Notes: generated by a model from the sequence alone, not told the origin. A stretch of DNA of 64,000 nt from Cecembia calidifontis (GCF_004216715.1 NZ_SGXG01000001.1:2836501-2900500); one strand, 5' to 3'; positions 36,107 to 45,057 are shown, counted from the stretch's first letter. Numbers and translations are program-made.

Positions 36107-37227
36107 AGGGAAGTTATTGGATTAAGAGAAAGGTTTTTTGCAGCAATTTTTTGTTCATAATCTGCAATTTGCTTAAATGTAAATTCATTGATTTTGTGTG
36201 GTTCATTATAGAAGCGATAATACCAATCTCCGGTATATTCTATCAATTCTTGAATGTCCAATGTAGGAGTCCATTTCAAATGAAAAATAGCCTTATCACA
36301 ATTTAGCTTTAGTAATCCCGCTTCCTGAAAGGAGTTCTGATTGGTGATGCTAAAAGAGTCTTCATGGTTTTCAAAATTCCATGTTTTACTTAGTCTTGAA
36401 ATTAGTTCCAAAACAGTAATATTATTATCGGAAATTGGTCCAAAATTAAAGCTGTCACCATTATGTTTATTATCATTCCATAAAGCCATTGCTAATTGTA
36501 AATATCCACTTAGGGGTTCTAGCACATGCTGCCATGGTCTTGTGGCATATGGTCTTCTTAGTTCTACCTTTTTATGTTGGCTCCAGGACCTGATGCAATC
36601 CGGCACTATTCTGTCCTCAGCCCAGTCTCCTCCTCCTATTACATTTCCTGCCCTAACAGATGCAATTCTTATATTTGACATCCCTTTCAAATAAGAATGG
36701 AAGAAGGAATTATAAATTATTTCTGCTGCTGCTTTGGAGGAACTATAAATATCTTTACCTCCGAGCCTGTCAGTTTCTTTGTATCCCCAAACCCATTCTA
36801 CATTTTCATAGCATTTATCGGATGTCACCACAATTACAACACACTTATTAGTGAGAGATCTAATCCCTTCCAATACACTGGCTGTTCCAATGGCATTTGT
36901 CATTAAAGTATCGATGGGATCCGAATAGGATAACGAAACTATAGGTTGTGCTGCAAGGTGAAAAATAAAGTCAGGCTTACTTTCTATTATAATCTCCTTT
37001 GTTTTTTTTGTGTCCCGTATATCCAAAATGTTATGTTCAATTTCGGATGCTAACTCCAAGGTATGAAAAAGTGATGGGTTTGTCGGGATGTCTTTCGAAG
37101 CGCCAATAATCTTAGCGCCTTTTTGCAGCAACCACTTTGTTAACCAAGAACCTTTAAATCCGGTATGGCCAGTTATTAAAACGGTTTTTCCTTGAAATAC
37201 TTCGTTTAAATTTTCATTAAATGACAT
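36103..37227 (-). CDS. rfbG: CDP-glucose 4,6-dehydratase
   Basis: A 374-aa SDR. The signature VLITGHTGFKGSWLTKWLL is diagnostic of RfbG. HLAAQPIVSLSY, VVTSDKCYEN (catalytic S-D-K) and YSSSKAAAE (YxxxK) follow, and RPWQHVLEPLSGYLQLA is also typical. It converts CDP-glucose to CDP-4-keto-6-deoxyglucose with tightly bound NAD. Together with rfbF it defines the pathway of this operon. Confidence 0.95.
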   Translation of the reverse strand: MSFNENLNEVFQGKTVLITGHTGFKGSWLTKWLLQKGAKIIGASKDIPTNPSLFHTLELASEIEHNILDIRDTKKTKEIIIESKPDFIFHLAAQPIVSLSYSDPIDTLMTNAIGTASVLEGIRSLTNKCVVIVVTSDKCYENVEWVWGYKETDRLGGKDIYSSSKAAAEIIYNSFFHSYLKGMSNIRIASVRAGNVIGGGDWAEDRIVPDCIRSWSQHKKVELRRPYATRPWQHVLEPLSGYLQLAMALWNDNKHNGDSFNFGPISDNNITVLELISRLSKTWNFENHEDSFSITNQNSFQEAGLLKLNCDKAIFHLKWTPTLDIQELIEYTGDWYYRFYNEPHKINEFTFKQIADYEQKIAAKNLSLNPITSL

Positions 37228-37267
37228 GGTAGGTGTAAAATTTAGTTTGAGAAAAAGGAATTAAAAA

Positions 37268-38575
37268 TTACCTTAATTTATTAATGATTTCATTGGCGGC
37301 TTTTTCGCCGCTTAAAAAAGACTCGTCAGACCATGAGTAATCCCAATTGGCGAATCTTCCACCGCAATAAATATTATTTTCTTTCAAAAAGGCATGGATC
37401 AAATCTACATTTTCCTTTCGTTCATGGTCAAAAATTACCTGAGCAAAAGGAGAAAGCCAAGCTTTTTCAAAAATTACTTTGTCATTAGTGGTCAAAATGC
37501 CCATTTCAATAAGTTCACTTTTTACTATCTCAATAAAATCTTCAGGATTTTTATTAAGGGGTTTGTACTTATCAGAAAAATAGATTTCAACCTGTATAGA
37601 ACCAGCATCTTCAGGTGCTGTTTTTGGTCCAAACATATGAGGGAAACTTATCCTAGTCGAGAATAAATTTTCATCATACACGTATCTCCAATGACTCTCA
37701 CTTAAGTCTCTTCTATTAATGCCTAAGTTTACTAATACACATTTTGTAAAGGCAAGTTTTTTTCCAGCTTTTTTGATGTTTTCGGGAGCATCTTGAATAA
37801 GTTCAACAATTTTGCTCAACGGAAGTGAAGAGAAACAGTATTTGTAATTTTTTTGAAGCCCGTTGTTAAAAGTGAGGCATTTATTTTTTAAATCAATTTT
37901 TGTCAATTCATGATTAAGATTGATTTTAGCCACATCATGGATTCCTTTCATAAATGTTACAAATCCACCTTTGTTAGGATACCTAAACTCTTTTATGTAA
38001 TGTACGTCCTGAGTTCTTGGAGATAACATCCCAAATATTACCTCAGAAAGTTGAGGCTTGTAAATCCTCGGTCCCAACCAATCTGTGGTTAAATTTTTTG
38101 CTTCCGTTGTGTGGAACTTCCTGGTGTATTTCATTGGGAAATTTTCTGAAAATGTTTTCCCAAAAGAAGCATACAACCAATCCTGATAATTTTCTATATG
38201 TGGATTGTCATTGTAATTGGCTTCGATCATTTCCAACAAAATCTGGGTATTTAGGTCTGGAGGAAGTTCACTTAAATTAATCTGAGCAGGGTGTTTTATC
38301 CATTTACCATTCCAGTAATTGACCGGATTTGCACTGAATTCATGAAAATCATTATCCGCGTTATCTGCAAAAATTTGTTTGACTTGATCATTTTTTGAAA
38401 ATGAAATATGAGGTCCATCATCAAAGATCCATTTATTTTCAAAAGTGAAGGAGGCACAGTGACCACCTATGTAATTGTTTTTTTCAAAAACAAAGGTATT
38501 AATATCGGCTTTTTTAAATTCATTTGCAGCCCCATAACCAGCCATACCTGCTCCCAAAACAATAATGTCTTCCAT
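37268..38575 (-). CDS. FAD-dependent protoporphyrinogen-oxidase/UDP-galactopyranose-mutase-like protein
   Basis: A 435-aa protein with an N-terminal FAD-binding GAGMAGYGAANEFKKADI and the GG-doublet EKNNYIGGHCASF. The C-terminal GGRFANWDYSWSDESFLSGE completes the amine-oxidase/Glf-type FAD fold. Such proteins in polysaccharide clusters are usually annotated as NAD(P)-binding or protoporphyrinogen-oxidase-like and may act on nucleotide sugars. No membrane segment. Lying between an SDR and rfbG with gaps of 7 and 40 bp, it is part of the same operon. The reaction is unknown. Confidence 0.72.
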   Translation of the reverse strand: MEDIIVLGAGMAGYGAANEFKKADINTFVFEKNNYIGGHCASFTFENKWIFDDGPHISFSKNDQVKQIFADNADNDFHEFSANPVNYWNGKWIKHPAQINLSELPPDLNTQILLEMIEANYNDNPHIENYQDWLYASFGKTFSENFPMKYTRKFHTTEAKNLTTDWLGPRIYKPQLSEVIFGMLSPRTQDVHYIKEFRYPNKGGFVTFMKGIHDVAKINLNHELTKIDLKNKCLTFNNGLQKNYKYCFSSLPLSKIVELIQDAPENIKKAGKKLAFTKCVLVNLGINRRDLSESHWRYVYDENLFSTRISFPHMFGPKTAPEDAGSIQVEIYFSDKYKPLNKNPEDFIEIVKSELIEMGILTTNDKVIFEKAWLSPFAQVIFDHERKENVDLIHAFLKENNIYCGGRFANWDYSWSDESFLSGEKAANEIINKLR

Positions 38576-38582
38576 ATTAATA

Positions 38583-39506
38583 TTAAGTTAATTGAATGTT
38601 TTCTTTAAATGAAAGTTCTTTTTTCCACCACTCTACAGTTTGCTCCAGTCCTTCTCTTAAATCAATTCTTTCTTCCAATGGTATTAGCTTTTCAATATTG
38701 GAAGAATCTCCAAACAAAACTTTGTTGCTTACTGTCTCTGGACTTTCAATTTTCAATAAATCCGGTCTGCCGATTATTTCGGCAACCATTTTTCCTAGAT
38801 GTTCTAATTTAATAGGTATACCTGAACAAATATTTATAGGGCCTTGCACATCATTGAAAATAATTTTTGAAAGGTATTTGGCAGCACTTTTCGCATACAA
38901 ATAGTCTCTGAAAATCATACCGTTTTTTATGGTCGCCTCCTGTCCTTTAAGTAAAGAAACAATAATATGGGGAATAAGTCTATCTGGATTTTCATGAGCT
39001 CCAAATAAAAAAAACAACCTGGGCCAAACAAATTCAAGACCAAAATGTCTGCAGTAGGCTTCCATGTATTCTCTTAAGCTGTTTTTACATGAACTGTACA
39101 AAGATTTACTTCTGGTAGGAGTAATATTTTCTTTACAATAGCCCGTATCCCAGTTGTACTCAAAACATGATCCGACTGAAATCACCCTCTTACCCCCAAA
39201 ATTCCTGAATCCTTCTAAAAGATTTATACTTGCTTTTAGCCAATCAAAATTTTCAGGCATATTGACATTGCTTGGAGAAATTGACCACGCTAAGTGAATT
39301 AAATGCGTAGCTTGAATTTTCTCTAAATGGTGATTTATACTGTTATGATCCAATACATCACATTCTATATTTTGAATATTTGAAGCTGCTGGATTCGACT
39401 GCTTTCTTCTGTTCATTAGGAAAAACTCTGCGTCCATTTCTGATAGAATTGGAAGTAAGTTTTTTCCTATAAAACCGGTCCCACCTGTTACAATAACTTT
39501 TCTCAT
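38583..39506 (-). CDS. NAD-dependent epimerase/dehydratase (SDR), sugar-modifying
   Basis: A 307-aa product from ATG 39506 (MRKVIVTGGTGFIGKNLLPI). The frame stays open to 39563 but would overlap rfbF. It has the TGGTGFIG nucleotide-binding motif, HLAWSISPSN, SVGSCFEYNWD and catalytic YSSCK. The C-terminal half resembles CDP-abequose/paratose synthase-type reductases. In this context it is a candidate 4-ketoreductase for CDP-4-keto-6-deoxysugar. A dideoxysugar would also need RfbH, which is not here. Confidence 0.78.
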   Translation of the reverse strand: MRKVIVTGGTGFIGKNLLPILSEMDAEFFLMNRRKQSNPAASNIQNIECDVLDHNSINHHLEKIQATHLIHLAWSISPSNVNMPENFDWLKASINLLEGFRNFGGKRVISVGSCFEYNWDTGYCKENITPTRSKSLYSSCKNSLREYMEAYCRHFGLEFVWPRLFFLFGAHENPDRLIPHIIVSLLKGQEATIKNGMIFRDYLYAKSAAKYLSKIIFNDVQGPINICSGIPIKLEHLGKMVAEIIGRPDLLKIESPETVSNKVLFGDSSNIEKLIPLEERIDLREGLEQTVEWWKKELSFKENIQLT

Positions 39507-39534
39507 TAGGAATAAAATAGAGTTTGAAGAATTC

Positions 39535-40317
39535 TCACCAGATTTTCCATGGTGCGTTTCCACTTGACCAAATTTCCTCTAAATAATTTTTATCTCGTAA
39601 TGTGTCCATTGGTTGCCAGAATCCATTATGCTTGTATGCTGATAGTTTTCCTTCATGCGCAATTTTTTCTAATGGCTCTTTTTCCCAACTTGTCTCATCT
39701 CCAGCAATATAATCTAAAGCTTTTGGCTCTACTATAAAAAAACCTCCATTTATCCAAGCGTCTTCATTTCCATTTCCCTGAGGTTTTTCTCTAAAGGTTT
39801 TTACCAATGTTTCTTTTTGGCCTAGTGAGAACACGCCAAACCTCCCTGGTTGTTTAACAGCTGTCATTGTAACCAGAGGTTTTTCTCTATTATGAAATTC
39901 AATACTCTCTTTTATATTGACATTCCCTACACCATCTCCATATGTTAGGCAAAAAGGACCATTATTTACATATTCTTTAATTCTTTTTATTCTTCCCCCG
40001 GTCATGACATTTTCTCCAGTATCAATCAGGGTAACTTTCCATGGTTCTCCATTTTGTTTGTGGATTTCCATTTTGTTTTGTTGGAGGTCAATTGTGAAGT
40101 CCGAGTTGTGTAAAAAATAATTAGCGAAATATTCCTTGATCATGTACCCTTTATAGCCACAACAGATTATAAATTCATTTATTCCAAATGCTGAATAGAT
40201 TTTTAAGACATGCCATAAAATTGGCTTTCCTCCAATTTCCACCATTGGCTTTGGTCTGATACCACTTTCTTCACTTATCCGGGTACCATACCCGCCTGCT
40301 AAAATTACAGCTTTCAT
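39535..40317 (-). CDS. rfbF: Glucose-1-phosphate cytidylyltransferase
   Basis: A 260-aa protein from ATG 40317 (MKAVILAGGYGTRISEES). The longer frame to 40404 adds an unrelated leader. Nucleotidyltransferase signature GGYGTRI, RPKPMVEIGGKPILWH, CLTYGDGVGNVNI and GFWQPMDTLRDKNYLEEIW are all typical of RfbF/DdhA. It makes CDP-glucose from glucose-1-phosphate and CTP. It is the first gene of the minus-strand CDP-sugar operon; the next start is 28 bp after its stop. Confidence 0.96.
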   Translation of the reverse strand: MKAVILAGGYGTRISEESGIRPKPMVEIGGKPILWHVLKIYSAFGINEFIICCGYKGYMIKEYFANYFLHNSDFTIDLQQNKMEIHKQNGEPWKVTLIDTGENVMTGGRIKRIKEYVNNGPFCLTYGDGVGNVNIKESIEFHNREKPLVTMTAVKQPGRFGVFSLGQKETLVKTFREKPQGNGNEDAWINGGFFIVEPKALDYIAGDETSWEKEPLEKIAHEGKLSAYKHNGFWQPMDTLRDKNYLEEIWSSGNAPWKIW

Positions 40318-40819
40318 ATTTTTAAATTTAAGGTTATAGGTTAGTAAAAATAAATTGAATTTAATAAGATACAGCTTCGCCTCTTCAGTCACAATATTTG
40401 ACATCCCAGGGAATACTGATTATTCATCCACTAATTTGTTTGATCAAATTATTGGATGACCTCTCATTTCGATTACAATAATAGGTACAATATTTTTAAA
40501 TGCAAATAATTGTATTTAAAATACTTTTATTTTTATTCAAATTTTTTAAAAGTTGATCTGTTTACCTTACAATAAAATGATTATTGATCCCCTGTTCTCA
40601 AAAAATCTCTTTCGGTAGAATATTTTATAAGGTTTTGGTTCAATCCTTAAGATGGAATAATGAGGATTTTAGTAGCAACTAAAAATCATAGAAGAATTCT
40701 TTAGTAAGTTTATAAGTGCCCGCATAAAAATGTCAACTGATTTTAAAAGCCGATATTAATAAAGCTGATTTATGTCGGTTTTGCTTAGGAGTTGATTCTA
40801 TTTATTAAAAAAAAAAGGT
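40318..40819. other. 502-bp AT-rich leader upstream of rfbF
   Basis: No ORF or RNA gene is recognisable. It should contain the promoter of the CDP-sugar operon on the minus strand, but I saw no exact TAnnTTTG element. The far end is the insertion point of IS4 copy 2. Confidence 0.4.
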
Positions 40820-42154
40820 CAATACCGTCCTAAATAAAATATGAGAGGTCTGGTTTTTTGCCCAAAATAGCTATTTTGGGTTTGCACCAAAAAACATAAA
40901 CCTCCCATGAGTAATATTACATTGTTTTCTCAGATTATTAAAAAAATCGAGCGTTCAATTTTCAAGAAACTGGTTGAAGAGAAGCAAACGGACAAGGGCT
41001 GCAAAGGCTTTGACAGCTGGACGCATTTGGTTTCTATGCTTTTTTGCCATTTTGCCAAAAGTACTTCTGTAAGGGATATTTCAAACGGCCTGCGTTCGGC
41101 CACGGGGAACCTCAACCATCTGGGGATTGCCAAGGCACCATCCAAGTCCAGTATCAGTTATCAGAACAAGCGCAGGGACTCTGACCTGTTCAAGGAGCTG
41201 TATTACGGGCTTCTGAAGCATTTAGGACAGCAGGCGTCCCTGAGCAGGGTAAAACTACGGATCAAGGCTCCCGTCTATCTGCTCGACTCCACGGTGGTAA
41301 GTCTTTGCCTTTCGATGTTTGACTGGGCAACCTTCAGGACCAAAAAGGGTGCTGTAAAGATGCATACGCTTCTGGACTATGACGGAAAACTCCCTGTTTA
41401 TGTGAATATTACAGAAGGAAGTATGGCAGACAATAAAGGCACTTATGATATTCCTTTGGAGAAAGGATCCGTTATAGTGGCGGACCGCTATTACAATGAC
41501 TTTCCGATGCTCAACATTTGGGACAGCAAGGGGGGCTTTTTCGTCATAAGGCACAAGGATAACCTTAAGTTCAGCACAATCAATGAACGTCGACTCCCTG
41601 AAAATACTGCACAGGAAGTACTGATAGACGAAGAAATTGAACTGGTAAACCCGCAGTCAAAAGTGAAGTACCCCGGAAAACTCAGAAGAGTGGCTGTATG
41701 GGACGAAAAAAACCGACAGACCGTCGAACTGATTACCAATAACTTCAAATGGTCAGCAAAGACAATCGGTGATCTTTACCGGTGCCGATGGGAGATTGAG
41801 ATCTTCTTCAGGGACATCAAGCAGTTACTCCATATCAAAACCTTTATCGGAACATCGAAAAATGCCGTGATGATCCAGATATGGACCGCGCTGATCACCA
41901 TTCTGCTCCTAAAAGTGATGAAGGCAACCGCTAAATTCGGATGGCATCTGTCCAATCTGGTTGCATTTATCAGACTGAACATATTCGTTAAAATAGAGCT
42001 GCAAAAGTGGCTGGATAAACCCTTTGAATACCATGAAAAACCTCCTCAAAAAAGCCAACAGGGGGTTCTATTTCCAGATTACAGATAAAATCACAATAGA
42101 AATTGCAGAAACACAGCTAAACGTCTGTCTTGTAAATTATTTAGGACAGCATTG
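40820..42154 (+). mobile_element. IS4-family element, copy 2 of 3 (1335 bp), inverted relative to copies 1 and 3
   Basis: It has the same 18-bp ends as copy 1. The 9-bp duplication AAAAAAGGT is perfect (40811-40819 and 42155-42163). The duplicated bases are the U-tract and last stem pairs of the prs terminator. A handful of substitutions separate it from copies 1 and 3. Confidence 0.93.
40907..42088 (+). CDS. IS4-family DDE transposase (copy 2)
   Basis: A 393-aa intact protein, nearly identical to copies 1 and 3. Changes that I can read are Ala to Thr in NKGTYDIPL, Val to Gly in SKGGFFVIR and Asp to Tyr in KPFEYHEKPP, plus silent changes. The catalytic and YREK motifs are unchanged, so it is likely functional. 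Confidence 0.94.
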   Translation: MSNITLFSQIIKKIERSIFKKLVEEKQTDKGCKGFDSWTHLVSMLFCHFAKSTSVRDISNGLRSATGNLNHLGIAKAPSKSSISYQNKRRDSDLFKELYYGLLKHLGQQASLSRVKLRIKAPVYLLDSTVVSLCLSMFDWATFRTKKGAVKMHTLLDYDGKLPVYVNITEGSMADNKGTYDIPLEKGSVIVADRYYNDFPMLNIWDSKGGFFVIRHKDNLKFSTINERRLPENTAQEVLIDEEIELVNPQSKVKYPGKLRRVAVWDEKNRQTVELITNNFKWSAKTIGDLYRCRWEIEIFFRDIKQLLHIKTFIGTSKNAVMIQIWTALITILLLKVMKATAKFGWHLSNLVAFIRLNIFVKIELQKWLDKPFEYHEKPPQKSQQGVLFPDYR

Positions 42155-42184
42155 AAAAAAGGTCGTTTTAATTAAGAACGACCT
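42155..42184 (-). terminator. Intrinsic terminator of prs, split by an IS
   Basis: AGGTCGTT (42160-42167) pairs with AACGACCT (42177-42184). On the minus strand the stem is followed by six T residues (42155-42160 region), where the IS4 copy begins. Before insertion the T-run was about ten bases long and continues at 40807-40816. Confidence 0.8.
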
Positions 42185-42223
42185 CTTGGATAGAAAGAAA
42201 TTAATTTTTAACCTTAGGAATCC

Positions 42224-43150
42224 TTAAATAAATAAGGAACTAATAGAAGTATTGCCTGTAACGGCATGGATTGCTTTTGCAAATAACTCAGCTACTGACA
42301 AAACTCTAATTTTTGAAGAAGTATGTTTAAGAGGAATTGTATCTGTGATGACCAATTCTTTTAAAATAGAATTTTCAATGTTTTCGTAGGCTTTTCCAGA
42401 TAAAACGCCATGAGTAGCGATTGCTCTAACGGATATGGCACCTTTGTCCATTATTATTTGTGCTGCTTTACAAAGCGTCCCGGCAGTATCCACCAAGTCG
42501 TCTACTAAGATTACATCTTTTCCCTCTACCTCACCAATGACCTGCATAGAGGCTACTTCATTGGCTCTTTTTCTATGTTTGTCACAAACTACCATTTCCA
42601 CTTCAAAATGTTTTGCATATGATCTTGCCCTGGCCACACCACCTACATCAGGGGCAGCAAATATCATGTTTTCATTATGGAGCCTTTCCAAATATGGTAC
42701 AAAAATTGCAGATCCATTTAAGTGATCTAATGGGATATCAAAAAAGCCCTGGATTTGTCCTGCATGTAGATCGCAGGTCATAATCCTGTCTGCTCCTGCA
42801 GAGGTTAACATGTTAGCAATGAGCTTTGATGCAATAGAAACTCTCGGACGATCTTTTCTGTCTTGTCTTGCATATCCATAGTAAGGGATTACTGCGCAAA
42901 CTTTATATGCACTTGCTCTTTTTGCCGCATCAATCATCAGACATAGCTCCAATAGATTATCTGCGGTGGGCATGGTAGACTGTATGAGAAAGACTGTGCA
43001 TCCTCTTACAGACTCATTGAAGCTTGGAGACATTTCCCCGTCACTGAACTTGGATATGGTGAGGTCTCCAAGTTTTTTTCCGTAATTTTTCGCGATTTTT
43101 TCTGCTAGTGCCTGGCTTTGGGTGCCCGAGAAGAGTTTTACCTCTGTCAT
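42224..43150 (-). CDS. prs: Ribose-phosphate pyrophosphokinase
   Basis: A 308-aa cytosolic enzyme making PRPP from ribose-5-phosphate and ATP. YYGYARQDRKDRPRVSIASK, CDLHAGQIQGFF (flexible metal loop region) and the PRPP-binding VILVDDLVDTAGTL are all present. It is a normal class I length. It has a TATCTTTG -7 element 38 bp upstream and a terminator downstream, so it is a single-gene unit here instead of leading rplY and pth. Confidence 0.96.
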   Translation of the reverse strand: MTEVKLFSGTQSQALAEKIAKNYGKKLGDLTISKFSDGEMSPSFNESVRGCTVFLIQSTMPTADNLLELCLMIDAAKRASAYKVCAVIPYYGYARQDRKDRPRVSIASKLIANMLTSAGADRIMTCDLHAGQIQGFFDIPLDHLNGSAIFVPYLERLHNENMIFAAPDVGGVARARSYAKHFEVEMVVCDKHRKRANEVASMQVIGEVEGKDVILVDDLVDTAGTLCKAAQIIMDKGAISVRAIATHGVLSGKAYENIENSILKELVITDTIPLKHTSSKIRVLSVAELFAKAIHAVTGNTSISSLFI

Positions 43151-43187
43151 GGTGAATTTGCTTTGGGATGAGATATTAATTTGTCAA

Positions 43188-43195
43188 CAAAGATA
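43188..43195 (-). promoter_or_regulatory. -7 promoter element for prs
   Basis: The minus strand reads TATCTTTG, an exact TAnnTTTG match, 38 bp upstream of the prs ATG. No obvious -33 TTTG. Confidence 0.55.
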
Positions 43196-43257
43196 TAAAA
43201 TTTGAACATATAGGAACCCTGCAATCAGTAGAATGCCAATTAAATTGTGCTATTCAA

Positions 43258-43971
43258 TTAAGATTGTTGGGCAATTATCTCCCCATCTTTGACTAAACCA
43301 ATTACATCAAAAATGTCATATGATAAACAAAAGTCAATATCTGCTTCTATATTCTGATTTTGAAGCCTTTTGGTGTGGGAAGCATTAGCTAAAAATGCTT
43401 TAATATTATTTTGATTGAACTGATAGAGGCTTTTCATGGCTAATGTACCATCACAGTCCGTCGTATAGTCTTTTGAAAGAAAATAAGCTATTGCTCCAGC
43501 ATATAATGAATCTTCCAGATTGAATTTTCCTTTCCAACCTGCACATAAGATTACCAAATCTTCTTCTTGGTTTTTTAAATATTCAATAGTGGCATTTAAA
43601 TTTATAAAAGCACCAATGAGCACTTTATTGGCGATTGCTTTTACAGCATCAATTGCTAAGGTTCCATTGGTCGTTGTCATAGCGATTTTTCTGTTTGAAA
43701 AAGTGTGGTTCAGATAACTCAAAGGAGAGTTTCCTAGATCAAAACTTTCAACTTTTTTGCCATCTCTTTCTCCAGCAATAATGAATCCTTCATGTTTCAT
43801 AGCCTCGCATTCTTCAAGACTTCTAAAAGGTCTAATGGAAATCACACCATTCGCCAAAGCTGATATCATACTAGTTGTGGCCCTGAATATGTCAACAATT
43901 AATACATTCTTTCCTTGTAAATTATACAAGTGTAATAGTTCAGGGCTTAGGCAGGTTTCAATTCTTTTCAT
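43258..43971 (-). CDS. comB: ComB-family 2-phosphosulfolactate phosphatase
   Basis: A 237-aa protein from ATG 43971 (MKRIETCLSPELLHLY). The longer frame to 44025 adds an atypical leader. Family landmarks are VLIVDIFRATTSMISALANG, IIAGERDGKKVESFDLGNSP, MTTTNGT and LCAGWKGKFNLEDSLYAGA. ComB removes phosphate from 2-phosphosulfolactate. In archaea this serves coenzyme M synthesis. Bacterial members are poorly characterised, and in Bacteroidota sulfonate metabolism (for example sulfonolipid precursors) is a reasonable guess. It lies upstream of prs on the same strand, 107 bp away. Confidence 0.85.
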   Translation of the reverse strand: MKRIETCLSPELLHLYNLQGKNVLIVDIFRATTSMISALANGVISIRPFRSLEECEAMKHEGFIIAGERDGKKVESFDLGNSPLSYLNHTFSNRKIAMTTTNGTLAIDAVKAIANKVLIGAFINLNATIEYLKNQEEDLVILCAGWKGKFNLEDSLYAGAIAYFLSKDYTTDCDGTLAMKSLYQFNQNNIKAFLANASHTKRLQNQNIEADIDFCLSYDIFDVIGLVKDGEIIAQQS

Positions 43972-44199
43972 TTTGTTTTTTGTCTGGCTCAAATATAAGA
44001 GGATTTTAAAATTTAAATTTTTCAAATCTCTTGAAATAAATTATGAATTATTTAAAATGTATTTCAGATACAAGAATTTGTTTTTAAAATTTATATTGTT
44101 AATATTACAGAAAATTATACCTTCTTATAAAATCAATTAAGTTGATCAGAGGAAGGTTATTAAAAAGAATGTCTCATTAGCGGCTTAAATTTTATCGTT

Positions 44200-44928
44200 A
44201 TGAAAGCAAGTTGTGTTTTAATCCCATATCAATTCTCCACAGCAGGGTTGGGTATTATGAATCAGGGTTCCGGTAACCTGGTTCAAAATAAATCTGATTG
44301 GGAATTGTCCCTGGAACAAGCTATTAAGCGTAATAAAAAGATTGTTGATAAAATGATCATCATTAATCGATTGATGAATTTCAAACAGGTTAATAGTATT
44401 CTTAAAAAATTTGGATTTTTAAATTTCAAACAAATTATAAGGAGCTGTCCTGATGATGTTGTAGCAGATATTGCTTTTGCTGCGTTTGAAGCAGATACTG
44501 AGGAAGTTTTGATTGTAAGCGAAGCATCTGATTCAATTTTGAATGATGAAGAATATTCAATAGTCATAAAAGAGGCTAAAGACTTGGCGGCTTTTGGAAA
44601 TATTGTGAGAGTTGATTTCCAATCTGTCTCTTTTACAGAAAAAGGCTCAAAGCAAATTTTGGACACCGATCAAACCATTTATTGTTTCAAGGCAGCAGTT
44701 TATTTGGATGAACTTCTTCGATATGATCCAGCGGTTTACCAAACTGTAAAAAGAGCACATTTTAAGAAAAGTAATTCTTTCGTAAATGAGCTGTTAGATG
44801 AAATGATTCCAAGGCATTCCTTTGATGAGGCTATTATAAATAAATCTAATTTGGTAAAAATTTTAAAATACAAAATAAAATTGAAAAATAAAACCAGTCT
44901 GAACCAAAATGTATTTGTAAAAAATTAG
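44200..44928 (+). CDS. Degenerate mannose-1-phosphate guanylyltransferase-like protein, no catalytic loop
   Basis: A 242-aa protein. It aligns by eye to ManC/AlgA between about residues 48 and 220: DDVVADIAFAAFEA matches RNTAPAIALAALAA, VSEASDSILNDEEYSIVIKE matches the AADHVIxDExAF block, IYCFKAAVYLDELLRYDP matches FLFRAGxYLEELKKYxP, and SFDEAIINKS matches SVDYAVMERT. The GGSGTRLWPLSR loop, the FVEKP lysine and the WNSG motif are missing, so it should not be a guanylyltransferase. It stands alone, divergent from comB and 250 bp ahead of the export operon. A regulatory or scaffold role is possible but unproven. Confidence 0.6.
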   Translation: MKASCVLIPYQFSTAGLGIMNQGSGNLVQNKSDWELSLEQAIKRNKKIVDKMIIINRLMNFKQVNSILKKFGFLNFKQIIRSCPDDVVADIAFAAFEADTEEVLIVSEASDSILNDEEYSIVIKEAKDLAAFGNIVRVDFQSVSFTEKGSKQILDTDQTIYCFKAAVYLDELLRYDPAVYQTVKRAHFKKSNSFVNELLDEMIPRHSFDEAIINKSNLVKILKYKIKLKNKTSLNQNVFVKN

Positions 44929-45057
44929 AATTCATTTTATTTTGGCTAAATTTACAGTAAATTTTGTTAAAAAAATCTTTAATTCTAACCTGGAAAAGAT
45001 GAGTTAAAATTTAGGTTTTTGGGGCGGTGAGTTTGAGGCACTTCAACTGATATAAAC

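Noticed and set aside
34432..40317. CDP-tyvelose/abequose/paratose (3,6-dideoxyhexose) pathway
   Set aside because: rfbF and rfbG fit, but the required RfbH dehydratase is absent and two RmlC-like epimerases are present instead.
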